From: Oceanisphaera arctica
Lineage (GTDB): Bacteria > Pseudomonadota > Gammaproteobacteria > Enterobacterales > Aeromonadaceae
Assembly (NCBI RefSeq): GCF_002936955.1
Contig: NZ_MPZM01000010.1
Location: 32,047-96,046 of the forward strand
Reading direction: 5' to 3'
Length of the DNA: 64,000 bases
In this document: positions 40,871-51,156 of the stretch, in pieces
Layout of the letters: every line of letters begins with the position of its first letter
Position numbering within the stretch: the stretch's first letter is position 1
Notes under the pieces: generated by a model
What the model was told of the DNA's origin: nothing
Databases searched by the model: none
The model's input: only the letters and a program-made list of their open reading frames with translations
Made by a program: the position numbers and the translations under genes

Positions 40871-41302
40871 TTAGCTGCAATCGGCAATCAGCTCGGCCAG
40901 CTTGATGCCGGCAACGGCACAAGCTTCATCGACGTCGGGTTGATCGCCACTGATTCCCACCGCACCCAGAATCCGATTCTGTGCATCACGGATCAGTACG
41001 CCACCCGCCGCCGGAATGATATTGCCTTCGGCCAGAACGTTGACCGCCGACACAAAAGCCGGTCTGGCTGCCGCCACTTCAGCCAGACCACGAGAGCTAC
41101 GACCCAAGGCAACCGCACCCCAGGCTTTGCCGGTCGCGATATCCGGACGCAACAGGCTGGAGCCGTCCTGACGTTGCAGCGACACCAGACGCGCGGCGTT
41201 ATCCAGCACGGCAACAGTAAGCGGCGCGGCAGAGACTTCCGACGCGTGCTGCAAGGCACCACGCGTGATGACCAGCGCCTGTTCAAGTGTAACTGTACTC
41301 AT
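40871..41302 (-). CDS. GlcG/HbpS family heme-binding-like protein
   Basis: A 143-residue protein of the GlcG/HbpS family (cytoplasmic or extracellular heme-binding and stress-linked proteins, often found beside catabolic genes). Typical elements: LTVAVLDNAARLVSLQRQDGS near 28-48, then a helix RPDIATGKAWGAVALGRSSR, and PAAGGVLIRDAQNRILGAVGISGD near 97-120. No signal peptide is present, so it should be cytoplasmic. GlcG lies in the glycolate operon of E. coli; the glyoxylate made by AllA offers a possible tie. A TTGTATACA palindrome 83-94 bases upstream links it to puuE and the GntR gene. Confidence 0.82.
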   Translation of the reverse strand: MSTVTLEQALVITRGALQHASEVSAAPLTVAVLDNAARLVSLQRQDGSSLLRPDIATGKAWGAVALGRSSRGLAEVAAARPAFVSAVNVLAEGNIIPAAGGVLIRDAQNRILGAVGISGDQPDVDEACAVAGIKLAELIADCS

Positions 41303-41384
41303 TTACCTGGACTCCCTGTCGACTGTAACAATAGAGATTAATTGAATACTAATAAAACACAAAACAGACACAATGTTAAGATCT

Positions 41385-41396
41385 TTTGTATACACT
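41385..41396. promoter_or_regulatory. Putative operator upstream of GlcG/HbpS-like gene
   Basis: TTTGTATACACT, a close match to the ATTGTATACAAT palindrome of the puuE promoter, 83-94 bases from the start codon. Confidence 0.5.
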
Positions 41397-41586
41397 TAAC
41401 GTAAAGGTAATTTATTTATTACTTATTTACCCATAATAGCCCTCACCTGCATGTCCGCCACCCGGCCCCGGCTCATCCCGCGTCACGGCATGCGCCAGGC
41501 CCGCCATGGCATGTACCTTGCTCATGGCGCGTACCTTGCTGGCTCGTACCTTACCTTAGTGTGGCTACTTCAGACGGGCGTCTGAG

Positions 41587-41733
41587 ATGATGGAGAAGAA
41601 GGTGCTGGAGCAGGGCATTCTGACCTACGTCTTCGGTGAGCCTGCTGATGCAGGGCTGAATACCATCAAGCCTTTGATGATCACCATAGCGGCACGACCA
41701 TTGCTCACCTTCAAGCAGCTGGACAGATACTAA
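41587..41733 (+). pseudogene. Possible C-terminal gene remnant
   Basis: An open frame of 48 codons, starting MMEKKVLEQGILTYVFGEP and ending LLTFKQLDRY, with protein-like composition but no ribosome binding site. A stop codon lies ten codons upstream in frame. The pattern faintly recalls the last part of a class III aminotransferase, which I cannot establish. It abuts the mgsA stop codon. The preceding 41441-41560 bases carry GTACCTTGCT-type short repeats and no gene. Confidence 0.3.
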
Positions 41734-42198
41734 TCATCGGTCTTTGGTTCTTTCCCGCAGATAGCCGTCATAGTCCGGGATGCAAATACTGAAGTCATTA
41801 CTCATCTGAACACTATCCATCAGCATGTCCGCCGTCGCCATGTTGGTGGCCACCGGTATGTTCCATACCGTAGCAAGGCGCAGTAACGCCTTCACATCCG
41901 GATCGTGAGGCACCGCATTGAGCGGATCCCAGAAAAAAATCAGCACATCGATTTTACCTTCGGCAATCAGGGCGCCGAGCTGTTGATCGCCGCCCATGGG
42001 ACCGGACATCAGGCAGCGCACCGGCAGCCCCACCTGGCGGCTGAGCATGCTGCCGGTAGTACCGGTAGCATAGAGATGATGCAGCTTCAGCGCCTCGGCC
42101 CGACGGCCGACCCATTCCAGTAATTGTCCTTTCTTGTGATCGTGAGCCACCAGCGCCACATTTTTGTGTGCCGGCAAGGTTCTTTGTGTCTCTTTCAT
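41734..42198 (-). CDS. mgsA: Methylglyoxal synthase
   Basis: A 154-residue methylglyoxal synthase that converts dihydroxyacetone phosphate to methylglyoxal and phosphate, a bypass that relieves sugar-phosphate stress. Hallmarks: [12 protein letters not shown] at the start, [16 protein letters not shown] near 44-58, and [17 protein letters not shown] near 64-80 with the catalytic Asp. The C-terminal [15 protein letters not shown] is also typical. Length matches E. coli MgsA (152). Single gene, with a strong terminator upstream that isolates it from bfd. Confidence 0.96.
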   Translation of the reverse strand: MKETQRTLPAHKNVALVAHDHKKGQLLEWVGRRAEALKLHHLYATGTTGSMLSRQVGLPVRCLMSGPMGGDQQLGALIAEGKIDVLIFFWDPLNAVPHDPDVKALLRLATVWNIPVATNMATADMLMDSVQMSNDFSICIPDYDGYLRERTKDR

Positions 42199-42270
42199 GG
42201 ATATCCATGCCCCGGTAAAAAGCCAGCCCCATATTAGCCAAAGCCGCGCATAATGCGCAGCCCCAAACGC

Positions 42271-42298
42271 AAAAAAGCCCCGATATCGGGGCTTTTTT
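42271..42298. terminator. Perfect 28-base palindromic terminator
   Basis: Six A, GCCCCGAT-ATCGGGGC, six T. It works on either strand; it ends the bfd transcript before mgsA. Confidence 0.93.
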
Positions 42299-42365
42299 GC
42301 GGGGGTTCAAGAGCTTCAACTAACCTTGTCTCTAAGCAACTTACGCGCTTAGGAGACTTCCTTGT

Positions 42366-42557
42366 TTAAGCAACTTCGTAGTAGAGATGTGCCTTGGCGT
42401 TTTCCTCTGCCAGTATGGCCAGAGCAACCGGGATACATTTTCCGCACTGAGAGCCCACACCGAGTTCCTGTTTCAGATCTCTGAACTCGGTGTTGCCTTC
42501 TGCCACCGCCGCTTTCAGCTGGCGTTCGGTAATGCCCCTGCACAAACACACATACAT
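42366..42557 (-). CDS. bfd: Bacterioferritin-associated ferredoxin
   Basis: A 63-residue [2Fe-2S] ferredoxin that reduces the iron core of bacterioferritin so that Fe2+ can be released. All four cluster cysteines are present (C4, C6, C38, C41 in YVCLCRG and SQCGKCIP). Length and sequence match Bfd. In enterics it is paired with bfr near tufA; here it is near tuf, but no bfr follows. A Fur-box-like site 36 bases upstream suggests induction at low iron. Confidence 0.93.
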   Translation of the reverse strand: MYVCLCRGITERQLKAAVAEGNTEFRDLKQELGVGSQCGKCIPVALAILAEENAKAHLYYEVA

Positions 42558-42592
42558 CGATAAACCCTCCGCTTCGAGACGGTAAATCTAAA

Positions 42593-42607
42593 TGATATCG
42601 GTTATCA
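42593..42607. promoter_or_regulatory. Fur-box-like site upstream of bfd
   Basis: TGATATCGGTTATCA matches the 7-1-7 Fur consensus TGATAATNATTATCA at 11 of 14 positions (my count) and sits 36 bases before the bfd start codon. Confidence 0.6.
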
Positions 42608-42771
42608 GTGCAAGTGATTATTTGTCGAAAAAAACGACTCAAATCACATCTGTGGGCATCATCATATCATCGGAAATCGACACTAGAGACAGCAGCACCC
42701 AGATCATGCCCAAAACCTGCGCCAGAGCGAGCCTGGCGTGCTGTCTCGCCCGCCGAATACCGACAATGCCA

Positions 42772-43206
42772 TCAACCTTGACGCTTACTCGGTGCCGCGT
42801 TCAGACGTGGCGTCAAGGCCGACAAGTCATAGCCTGCCCCGCTCGCCTGCTGTAATAATGCCGCCGTCGGTTGCTGGTCTGCCTGCGCCAGGGCCCACAG
42901 AGTGATGGAGCGGGTTCCGGTACGGCAGAAGGCCAACACCGGCTCCTCTTTACCGGCCAGAGCCTGAGTAAAGGCGGCCACCGCTTCGTCGGTGAACTGA
43001 CCGGAAGAAATGGGGATCCAATGCCAGTCGAAGCCTTGCGCTTTCGCCTCGGCCGCCAGTGCTTCCGCCGCCGGCTGCCCTTCTGCCTCACCATCGGGTC
43101 GGTTGCAAATCAGCGTGCGATAGCCCGCCGCCTTTAACCCCGGTAAATCGGTGGCGAAAATTTGATCTGAGACCGAGAAAGTAGGAGTAACGGGTTTAAT
43201 TTCCAT
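42772..43206 (-). CDS. TIGR01244-type phosphatase/sulfur transferase-like protein
   Basis: A 144-residue protein of the beta-lactamase-hydrolase-like (TIGR01244, DSP-like phosphatase) family. ATG 43206 has AGAGGTGTTAT in front. The start is typical of the family (PTFSVSDQIFATDLPGLKAAGYRTLICNRPDGE). A cysteine phosphatase loop, FCRTGTRS, holds C94 and R99 of the Cx5R motif; the usual His before Cys is Phe. In other bacteria this domain is fused to a metallo-hydrolase and linked to sulfide or sulfur-transfer chemistry. The physiological substrate is unknown. Stands alone. Confidence 0.8.
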   Translation of the reverse strand: MEIKPVTPTFSVSDQIFATDLPGLKAAGYRTLICNRPDGEAEGQPAAEALAAEAKAQGFDWHWIPISSGQFTDEAVAAFTQALAGKEEPVLAFCRTGTRSITLWALAQADQQPTAALLQQASGAGYDLSALTPRLNAAPSKRQG

Positions 43207-43329
43207 ATAACACCTCTGTGAATTGGCCTGACTGGAAAAAGTAGCAATATCGATTACAAGATACTTCAAACAAACAGCATCAGCACAATCTAATACCTAA
43301 TGCTGTTTGTTTGCGGCAGCCCAGAAACG

Positions 43330-43356
43330 AAAAAAGGAGGCCGAAGCCTCCTTTTT
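43330..43356 (-). terminator. Terminator of tuf
   Basis: A run, stem GGAGGC / GCCTCC with loop CGAA, then five T. It lies 18-44 bases beyond the tuf stop and could serve both strands. Confidence 0.92.
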
Positions 43357-43373
43357 ATGCACTTAAAGCGCTA

Positions 43374-44558
<1,185 letters not shown>

Positions 44559-44621
44559 GGACTAGTCCTTCCTAGTTTGATCCCACCCGTTATGAGAGTG
44601 GGGAGTTTAAACAAAGATTAG

Positions 44622-46718
44622 TTAACCTTTACGAGCAATAATCGCTTCAGCCATGCTGGCAGGTACTTCGGCGTACTTGGCAAACTCCATGGAGTAAGAA
44701 GCACGACCTTGCGACTGTGAACGCAGGTCTGTAGCGTAGCCGAACATTTCAGACAGCGGCAACACGGCATTAATAACCTTGCCGGAGGGGCCATCTTCCA
44801 TGCCTTCGATGATACCACGACGACGGTTCACGTCACCGATAACATCACCCATATACTCTTCCGGCGTTTCCACTTCAACCTTCATCACAGGCTCAAGCAG
44901 CACGGGATTACATTTCATGAAGCCCGCTTTAAACGCCATAGAACCGGCGATTTTAAAGGCCATTTCTGAAGAGTCAACATCGTGATAAGAACCATCGTAC
45001 AGAGTGACCTTGATATCTTCGATCGGATAGCCCGCCAGAACACCTTGCTTCATCTGTTCCTGAATGCCCTTGTCTACAGCCGGAATGTATTCCTTGGGAA
45101 TAACACCACCGACAACGGCGTTCTCGAACGTGTAGCCGGTACCTTCTGCTTGTGGCTCGATCTTGATCCATACATGGCCAAACTGACCACGGCCTCCGGA
45201 CTGGCGTACGAACTTGCCTTCCTGTTCGACACTGCCTCGGATGCTTTCGCGGTAGGCCACCATGGGTTTACCCACGTTGGCTTCTACCTTGAACTCACGC
45301 TTCATGCGGTCGACGAGAATATCCAGGTGCAGTTCGCCCATACCGGCGATGATGGTCTGACCCGATTCTTCGTCGGTCCATACGCGGAAAGACGGATCTT
45401 CCTGCGCCAGACGACCCAATGCCATACCCATTTTTTCCTGGTCGGCCTGGGTCCTGGGTTCAACGGCCACGGAGATAACCGGTTCCGGAAACTCCATGCG
45501 CTCCAGAATGATAGGCGCGTTCGGGGCACACAAGGTGTCACCGGTAGTCACGTCTTTCAGACCGATAGCGGCGGCGATGTCACCGGCACAAACGGATTTG
45601 ATCTCTTCACGCTTGTTGGCATGCATCTGGACGATACGGCCAAAACGCTCGCGCTTGCCCTTGACCGAATTCAGCACGGCATCACCGGTGTTAACCACAC
45701 CGGAGTACACGCGGAAGAAGGTCAGGGTGCCCACGAACGGGTCGGTCGCAATCTTGAACGCCAGCGCAGAAAAAGGAGCGGCATCGTCGGCCGGACGCGT
45801 GTCCGGCGTTTCGCCGTCTTCTTTCAGACCGCTGATGGCATGAACCTCTACCGGAGACGGCAGATAGTCGATCACCACGTCCAGCATCGCCTGTACGCCC
45901 TTGTTTTTGAACGCAGAGCCACAGGTGACCAGGATGATTTCGCTGTTCAGTACGCGCTGACGTAAAGCAGACTTGATTTCCGCTTCCGACAACTCGCCGC
46001 CTTCCAGGTACTTATCCATCAACTCTTCATTGGCTTCGGCAGCAGCCTCAACCAGATTCTGATGCCATTCGTCGGCCAGTTCCTGCATTTCGGCAGGAAT
46101 GTCGTCGTAGGCAAAGCTGGTACCGTGGTCTTCTTCACTCCAGTTAATGGCCTTCATCTTGATGAGGTCAATAACGCCTTTGAAGTTTTCTTCTGAGCCG
46201 ATCGGCAGCTGAACAGGTACAGCCACGCCTTTCAGACGGGTCTTGATCTGCTCCACCACCCGCAAGAAATTGGCGCCGGTACGGTCCATCTTGTTGACGA
46301 ACGCAATACGCGGAACCGCATACTTGTTAGCCTGACGCCATACGGTTTCAGACTGGGGCTGAACGCCACCAACGGCACAGTAGACCATAACGGCACCGTC
46401 GAGCACCCGCATGGAACGTTCTACTTCGATGGTGAAGTCAACGTGTCCGGGGGTGTCGATGATGTTAATACGATGCTGTGGATACTGGTGCGCCATACCA
46501 TCCCAAAAACAGGTAGTAGCGGCAGAGGTAATGGTGATACCACGCTCTTGTTCCTGCTCCATCCAGTCCATGGTAGCAGCGCCATCATGTACTTCGCCGA
46601 TCTTATGGCTTACACCGGTATAAAACAGCACACGTTCGGTGGTTGTCGTTTTACCGGCGTCAATGTGAGCGCTGATACCGATGTTACGGTAACGCTCAAT
46701 GGGAGTTGTACGAGCCAC
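44622..46718 (-). CDS. fusA: Translation elongation factor G
   Basis: A 698-residue EF-G, the translocase GTPase of the ribosome. G1 is AHIDAGKTT (17-25), DTPGH at about 88-92 and NKMD at about 142-145. The later domains are complete, including [16 protein letters not shown] near the C-terminus. It is the third gene in rpsL-rpsG-fusA-tuf. Confidence 0.99.
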   Translation of the reverse strand: MARTTPIERYRNIGISAHIDAGKTTTTERVLFYTGVSHKIGEVHDGAATMDWMEQEQERGITITSAATTCFWDGMAHQYPQHRINIIDTPGHVDFTIEVERSMRVLDGAVMVYCAVGGVQPQSETVWRQANKYAVPRIAFVNKMDRTGANFLRVVEQIKTRLKGVAVPVQLPIGSEENFKGVIDLIKMKAINWSEEDHGTSFAYDDIPAEMQELADEWHQNLVEAAAEANEELMDKYLEGGELSEAEIKSALRQRVLNSEIILVTCGSAFKNKGVQAMLDVVIDYLPSPVEVHAISGLKEDGETPDTRPADDAAPFSALAFKIATDPFVGTLTFFRVYSGVVNTGDAVLNSVKGKRERFGRIVQMHANKREEIKSVCAGDIAAAIGLKDVTTGDTLCAPNAPIILERMEFPEPVISVAVEPRTQADQEKMGMALGRLAQEDPSFRVWTDEESGQTIIAGMGELHLDILVDRMKREFKVEANVGKPMVAYRESIRGSVEQEGKFVRQSGGRGQFGHVWIKIEPQAEGTGYTFENAVVGGVIPKEYIPAVDKGIQEQMKQGVLAGYPIEDIKVTLYDGSYHDVDSSEMAFKIAGSMAFKAGFMKCNPVLLEPVMKVEVETPEEYMGDVIGDVNRRRGIIEGMEDGPSGKVINAVLPLSEMFGYATDLRSQSQGRASYSMEFAKYAEVPASMAEAIIARKG

Positions 46719-46794
46719 AATAATATCCTCTTGCTAAGGTCGATTGTCCTTAGTAAGCAATCAAACGGGCACGGTATTAACCGCGCCCATCCAA

Positions 46795-47265
46795 TTACCA
46801 GCGGTAGTGGGCAAACGCTTTGTTTGCTTCGGCCATACGGTGCACGTCTTCACGCTTCTTAACCGCAGAACCTTTGTTTTCAGCAGCATCCAGCAGCTCG
46901 CCAGCCAGACGCTGAGCCATAGATTTTTCACCACGCTTACGCGCAGAGTCTACCAACCAGCGCATGCCCAGGGCATTACGACGCACGGGGCGTACTTCAA
47001 CCGGCACCTGGTAGGTAGAACCACCTACACGGCGCGATTTAACTTCAACTGTAGGACGAATGTTTTCCAGCGCTTCTTCGAACAGCGCCAGATGCTCTTT
47101 GCTGGTCTTTTCAGCAACGATTTCCAGAGCACCGTAAACAATTTTCTCAGCGGTAGACTTCTTGCCGTCTATCATCAGGATGTTTACGAATTTTGCCAGC
47201 AGCTCGGATCCGAACTTGGGATCCGGCAGTATTTTACGCTGGCCGATTACGCGACGTCTTGGCAT
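46795..47265 (-). CDS. rpsG: 30S ribosomal protein S7
   Basis: A 156-residue S7, which nucleates assembly of the 30S head and binds tRNA near the E site. [20 protein letters not shown] at the start and [20 protein letters not shown] at the end are fully typical; this is the short form ending in HYRW. In E. coli S7 also represses the str operon by binding the rpsL-rpsG gap, here 84 bases long. Confidence 0.99.
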   Translation of the reverse strand: MPRRRVIGQRKILPDPKFGSELLAKFVNILMIDGKKSTAEKIVYGALEIVAEKTSKEHLALFEEALENIRPTVEVKSRRVGGSTYQVPVEVRPVRRNALGMRWLVDSARKRGEKSMAQRLAGELLDAAENKGSAVKKREDVHRMAEANKAFAHYRW

Positions 47266-47349
47266 TGCAAATTCTCCGTAACTTCAGGGATAACCCAAAA
47301 CAAAACAGGTTAAAAAATAAAATGTTTGGCCTTACTTAACGGAGACCCA

Positions 47350-47748
<399 letters not shown>

Positions 47749-47820
47749 CTACAGTTGTGAAAAACCTATCCCCAAAAGCGGGGACGCAAAATTCTATGCT
47801 TGCCGTGCTGGCGAGTCAAG

Positions 47821-47854
47821 ATTTATACAATTTTTGGCACATGATTTGTGTCAA
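47821..47854 (-). promoter_or_regulatory. Candidate str operon promoter
   Basis: On the leftward strand, TTGACA (47854-47849) is followed by TTGTATAAAT, which ends at 47821. A 17-base spacer reaches ATTGTA; TATAAA itself is 21 bases away. The site lies just after the tusB stop and about 100 bases before rpsL. Confidence 0.5.
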
Positions 47855-47859
47855 AGTCG

Positions 47860-48144
47860 TCACCAGGCCTGAGGACTACCCAGTTTTACCACCAGCTCGA
47901 CCAGTCCTTCCGTGGTAATGGTCTCGCCCAGGCCATGCTTCAGCCCTCGCGCCTGCAGGTCTTCCTGCATCACATAAAGCCGTCCGCTGTCGGCCAGGGT
48001 CTGTAACCTTGCCTGCCAGGCGGGCACGGTGACCGCAATCACCGCGTCCTGCCATAACAATAATCGATCCTGATCCTGCATATGATACAGCGCCTGCGCC
48101 AGATCATGTCGACCGAAGGGAGAATGTTTTACCGTATGTAGCAT
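47860..48144 (-). CDS. tusB: Sulfur relay protein TusB
   Basis: A 94-residue DsrH/TusB-like subunit of the TusBCD complex, which relays persulfide sulfur from TusA to TusE for 2-thiouridine in tRNA. Typical start MLHTVKHSPFGRHDLAQAL. It is the last gene of tusD-tusC-tusB, seven bases after tusC. The C-terminal half (LGETITTEGLVELVVK) fits TusB. Confidence 0.9.
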   Translation of the reverse strand: MLHTVKHSPFGRHDLAQALYHMQDQDRLLLWQDAVIAVTVPAWQARLQTLADSGRLYVMQEDLQARGLKHGLGETITTEGLVELVVKLGSPQAW

Positions 48145-48151
48145 AGCGTCC

Positions 48152-48508
48152 TCAGAAACTCAGTCGTACCTTGTAATCGGCCAGTCGCCGCTGCAGCTCG
48201 GGCTGCGACAGCACAGCCGCCTCGATGACCAGCCGTTCTGCCGATACTCCCCGTTCGGCCAGCGCCTCGGCACTGATATAGACGTTGTCGACATCATACA
48301 GCTCGAGCAGGCCGAAGGTGGGGGCATAGTGCCGCCCCAGCACCGGGACCGGATCCTGTTCTGACAGCAGTTGATAGACGCCGTCATCGATAAAGAAGAC
48401 GCCGATGTCTTCACTCAGGGCCGAGGTAGCCAGCACCGCATCCAGACCTTCCCGACCGGAAGCCGAGCCATGAGGCGGCGTTCGAAAAATAAAGGCGACC
48501 TTATTCAT
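48152..48508 (-). CDS. tusC: Sulfur relay protein TusC
   Basis: A 118-residue DsrF/TusC-like subunit. VAFIFRTPPHGSASGREGLDAVLATSAL at the start, shown by FRTPPHGSASGREGLD, is the family hallmark. GVFFIDDGVYQLL and FGLLELYDVDNVYIS follow. It is a structural member of the TusBCD hexamer. Confidence 0.93.
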   Translation of the reverse strand: MNKVAFIFRTPPHGSASGREGLDAVLATSALSEDIGVFFIDDGVYQLLSEQDPVPVLGRHYAPTFGLLELYDVDNVYISAEALAERGVSAERLVIEAAVLSQPELQRRLADYKVRLSF

Positions 48509-48548
48509 AAACCACCGTCCATCAATATGTACTCACCACTTATCTGCA

Positions 48549-48950
48549 TTAAAACTGCACCACCCGGTCGGCACTCAGCGCCGCCTGCGCCAGCGAGCCC
48601 AGCCCGCTGAGGCGGAAAGGGGCCGCCAGGTTCCACTGTTCCAGCCCCGCCCGAGCGGCTGAGCACTTGTCGCTGACTCCCCGACGTAGTGCAGCGGCCA
48701 CACAGACATCCAGCGTCAGCCCATTCGCAACAGCCAGATTGACCCAGGCCTGCTGCAAGTGGGTTTCATCACCGGCCGGTTGCACCAGTTGGCTGGCGTT
48801 GTACACGCCTTCCTGATAGAAGAAAATCTGACTGATCACATGACCTTGCTGCAGAACGGCACGGGCAAAGCGGAACGCATCCGCCGCCGATTGAGTGCCG
48901 TAACAGGGGCCTGTGACCAATAGCGCAAAATGCAGGGAAGCTGGTTTCAT
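48549..48950 (-). CDS. tusD: Sulfur relay protein TusD
   Basis: A DsrE-family subunit of about 133 residues with the active-site Cys that carries persulfide in tRNA 2-thiolation. ATG 48950 was chosen because FALLVTGPCYGTQSAADAF then falls at the N-terminus, as in E. coli TusD. The reactive Cys is in VCVAAALRRGVSDK, which is nearly identical to the E. coli CVAAALRRG region. It is first of tusDCB; ridA lies 49 bases upstream on the same strand. Confidence 0.93.
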   Translation of the reverse strand: MKPASLHFALLVTGPCYGTQSAADAFRFARAVLQQGHVISQIFFYQEGVYNASQLVQPAGDETHLQQAWVNLAVANGLTLDVCVAAALRRGVSDKCSAARAGLEQWNLAAPFRLSGLGSLAQAALSADRVVQF

Positions 48951-48999
48951 GACGGGATCCGGACAAGATGGGGCAACCGACGGTCGCCCCGGACAAGAC

Positions 49000-49383
49000 T
49001 TATTCGACGTAGGCAACCGCTTCCACTTCTACCAGCACGTCTTTGGGCAGACGGGCCACTTCCACACAGGAACGCGCCGGCGCACCCAGGGTGAAGTAGC
49101 TGGCATAGACTTCGTTGAAGGCAAGGAAGTTGTTCATGTCGGACAGGAAACAGGTGGTTTTGAGCACGCTGGACGCATCGGCGCCGGCTTCGGCCAATAC
49201 GGCAATCAGATTGTCCATTACCTGCTTGGTCTGGGCTTCGATACCGCCTTCGACGACATCCATGCTCACCGGATCGAGCGGGATCTGGCCAGAGGTATAC
49301 ACCATATTGCCGATGCGGGTAGCCTGAACATAAGGACCAATGGCGGCGGGAGCCTTGTCGGTGGCGATGATTGTTTTAGTCAT
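49000..49383 (-). CDS. ridA: RidA family imine/enamine deaminase
   Basis: A 127-residue RidA (YjgF/YER057c) protein that hydrolyses 2-aminoacrylate and other reactive imines made by PLP enzymes. KAPAAIGPYVQATRIGNMVYTSGQIPLDP at the start, in part APAAIGPYVQA, and the substrate-binding Arg in GAPARSCVEVARLPKDVLVEVE are typical. Its start overlaps the yheO-like stop by four bases (ATGA), so it is translationally coupled to the regulator. It lies between that regulator and tusD, where enterics have no ridA. Confidence 0.93.
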   Translation of the reverse strand: MTKTIIATDKAPAAIGPYVQATRIGNMVYTSGQIPLDPVSMDVVEGGIEAQTKQVMDNLIAVLAEAGADASSVLKTTCFLSDMNNFLAFNEVYASYFTLGAPARSCVEVARLPKDVLVEVEAVAYVE

Positions 49384-50108
49384 GGGTTCTCCTGGTGATG
49401 CGATGGCTCTTCGTCATCGCGTTTTTTTTGTCGAATATAAAGATAAACCGTGTGTTTGGATATGTTGAGCTTGTTCGACACCATGGCGATGGCATCCTTG
49501 ATGTCGAAAATCCCCTTTTCATACAGGGTGGTGACGATTTGCTTGTTCTTGGCGTTGTTGGCCACATCCGGATCGGCATTGATGGCGTCGATGGTGCGCT
49601 CCACGGTCAGGGTCACCAGCTCTTCAACGTTGTTGTTGAAGTTTTCCGGCGAGACTTCGGCCCGCTCCGCCACCCTGGGAAGAAAGTCGGCCATCAGTTC
49701 ATGGAAAGGAGCGCCCAGATGCAAGTTGATGCACAAGAGGCCGATGAGTTCCCCCTGCAGACTACGCAGGGCCTGGGTCGAGGACTTCATCGGGGTGCCG
49801 AGTCGGCTCTGGGTAAAACAGGTCTGCGCCTCCCCTTGCCGTTCAAGCTCGGGTAACAGCCGCAGGGCCTGTTCAGTCATCGGGGCGCCTACCTGACAAC
49901 CACTGAGGCCGCCATTGGCAACCTTGAGTACCGAACGATTCGGGTCTGCCAGCGAGTGCAATACCACCTCACAGTGCTTGCCGAACATCTCGGCTACCCC
50001 GTCGACCAGACCGCCGTATAGATCCAGCAACTGCCGGTCTTGCTGACTGAAGGTACTTTTGGCTGCACTTTTTTTCAGGGAACGGGCCGTCCCACTTTCC
50101 GCTGGCAT
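49380..50108 (-). CDS. YheO-like PAS/HTH transcriptional regulator
   Basis: A 242-residue regulator with an N-terminal YheO-like PAS domain (~20-135: GLVDGVAEMFGKHCEVVLHSL and LIGLLCINLHLGAPF) and a C-terminal HTH_22 domain (~185-235: KGIFDIKDAIAMVSNKLNIS KHTVYLYIR, given in parts). ATG 50108 has GGGAGCCAGAA in front; an ATG at 50132 is the alternative. The E. coli orthologue yheO also lies beside tusDCB, but here ridA is coupled to it. DauR, a relative, controls D-arginine catabolism. The ligand is unknown. Confidence 0.87.
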   Translation of the reverse strand: MPAESGTARSLKKSAAKSTFSQQDRQLLDLYGGLVDGVAEMFGKHCEVVLHSLADPNRSVLKVANGGLSGCQVGAPMTEQALRLLPELERQGEAQTCFTQSRLGTPMKSSTQALRSLQGELIGLLCINLHLGAPFHELMADFLPRVAERAEVSPENFNNNVEELVTLTVERTIDAINADPDVANNAKNKQIVTTLYEKGIFDIKDAIAMVSNKLNISKHTVYLYIRQKKRDDEEPSHHQENP

Positions 50109-50232
50109 TTCTGGCTCCCACCCACCAAACATCTGGCTCTGATTTTCAACTGATGATGGCAGATGTCAACTATTTTTGAGGCCAGCTGGGAGCCCGCTCC
50201 CGCTGGCAGAGGAATTTAAGCCACAGACCCTA

Positions 50233-50541
50233 TCAGCCCCGGGGGCCATTTTCGATGCTGACAATTTTTCCTCTTCTGATGGTGACGATTTGCATGAACT
50301 GATAGCGGCCAAAATGGTAGGTCCAGCGCTCTCCGTCCGGCTCCTGATACCAACGACCGTAATGGTTACGATAATGCCGCCAGGCCACCTCCCGCACCAA
50401 GGGCTCACCACAGTAAAGCAGCAACAGGGCTACGGGATCACCGTCGGTGATCAACCGGTTGTTACAACGCATGCTGTCTGCCTGGGCCGGCGCCAACGCC
50501 AGCCACAACCAAAGCAGCCACCCTAACCCCCCGTAGCGCAT
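50233..50541 (-). CDS. DUF2845 family exported protein
   Basis: A 102-residue protein. ATG 50541 is preceded by GGGAGGTGATA. A signal peptide runs to about residue 22 (GGLGWLLWLWLALAPAQA then DS), so it is likely periplasmic. The mature part has two Cys (MRCNNRLITDGD and LLYCGEP) that may form a disulfide, as in DUF2845 proteins, followed by YQEPDGERWTYHFGRYQFMQIV. Function unknown. A single gene between yheO and ilvH. Confidence 0.78.
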   Translation of the reverse strand: MRYGGLGWLLWLWLALAPAQADSMRCNNRLITDGDPVALLLLYCGEPLVREVAWRHYRNHYGRWYQEPDGERWTYHFGRYQFMQIVTIRRGKIVSIENGPRG

Positions 50542-50602
50542 TATCACCTCCCAGTCCCAAGCATAGTTCGCTCGCCACGGAGAAAGGCGTTCGCCTGGCA
50601 AT

Positions 50603-50627
50603 AAAAAACCGCCCGCAGGCGGTTTTT
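50603..50627 (-). terminator. Terminator of ilvIH
   Basis: Six A, stem CCGCC / GGCGG with loop CGCA, five T. It lies 35-59 bases past the ilvH stop. Confidence 0.9.
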
Positions 50628-50661
50628 CAACATCGATTTTTCAACATGGAGCGACAGGTAC

Positions 50662-51156
50662 TCAGGCGCGCAGGGATTTCTCGCCGCGCGACACGCCGCA
50701 GACGCCGCTGCGAACCACTTCCACCACTTCGGTGGTTTCACTCATGTTGCGGATAAAGGCATCCAGCTTGTCGCTGGTGCCGACCAGCTGCACCGTATAC
50801 AGATGCGGAGTCACATCCACTATCTGGCCGCGGAAGATATCGGCGGTGCGTTTGACTTCATCGCGGTTGGCGCCATCGGCGCGCACCTTGACCAGCACGA
50901 TTTCCCGCTCGATATGATCGCCTTCGCTCAGGTCACTCACCTTGAGCACATCCACCAGCTTGTTCAGCTGTTTGGTGATCTGCTCTATCACCCGTTCATC
51001 ACCTGTGGTGACTATGGTCATCCGCGACAGGGTTGGATCCTCGGTGGGTGCCACCGTCAGGGTCTCGATGTTGTAAGCCCGCTGGGAAAACAGACCCACG
51101 ACCCGGCTCAGCGCTCCGGACTCGTTTTCCAGCAACAGGGATATAATACGTCGCAT
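50662..51156 (-). CDS. ilvH: Acetolactate synthase III small (regulatory) subunit
   Basis: A 164-residue regulatory subunit with an N-terminal ACT domain ([20 protein letters not shown], the valine site, at 2-21) and a C-terminal domain. It activates IlvI and mediates valine feedback inhibition. ATG 51156 shares its A with the ilvI stop (TGATG), so the two are coupled. Length and sequence match E. coli IlvH (163). Confidence 0.97.
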   Translation of the reverse strand: MRRIISLLLENESGALSRVVGLFSQRAYNIETLTVAPTEDPTLSRMTIVTTGDERVIEQITKQLNKLVDVLKVSDLSEGDHIEREIVLVKVRADGANRDEVKRTADIFRGQIVDVTPHLYTVQLVGTSDKLDAFIRNMSETTEVVEVVRSGVCGVSRGEKSLRA

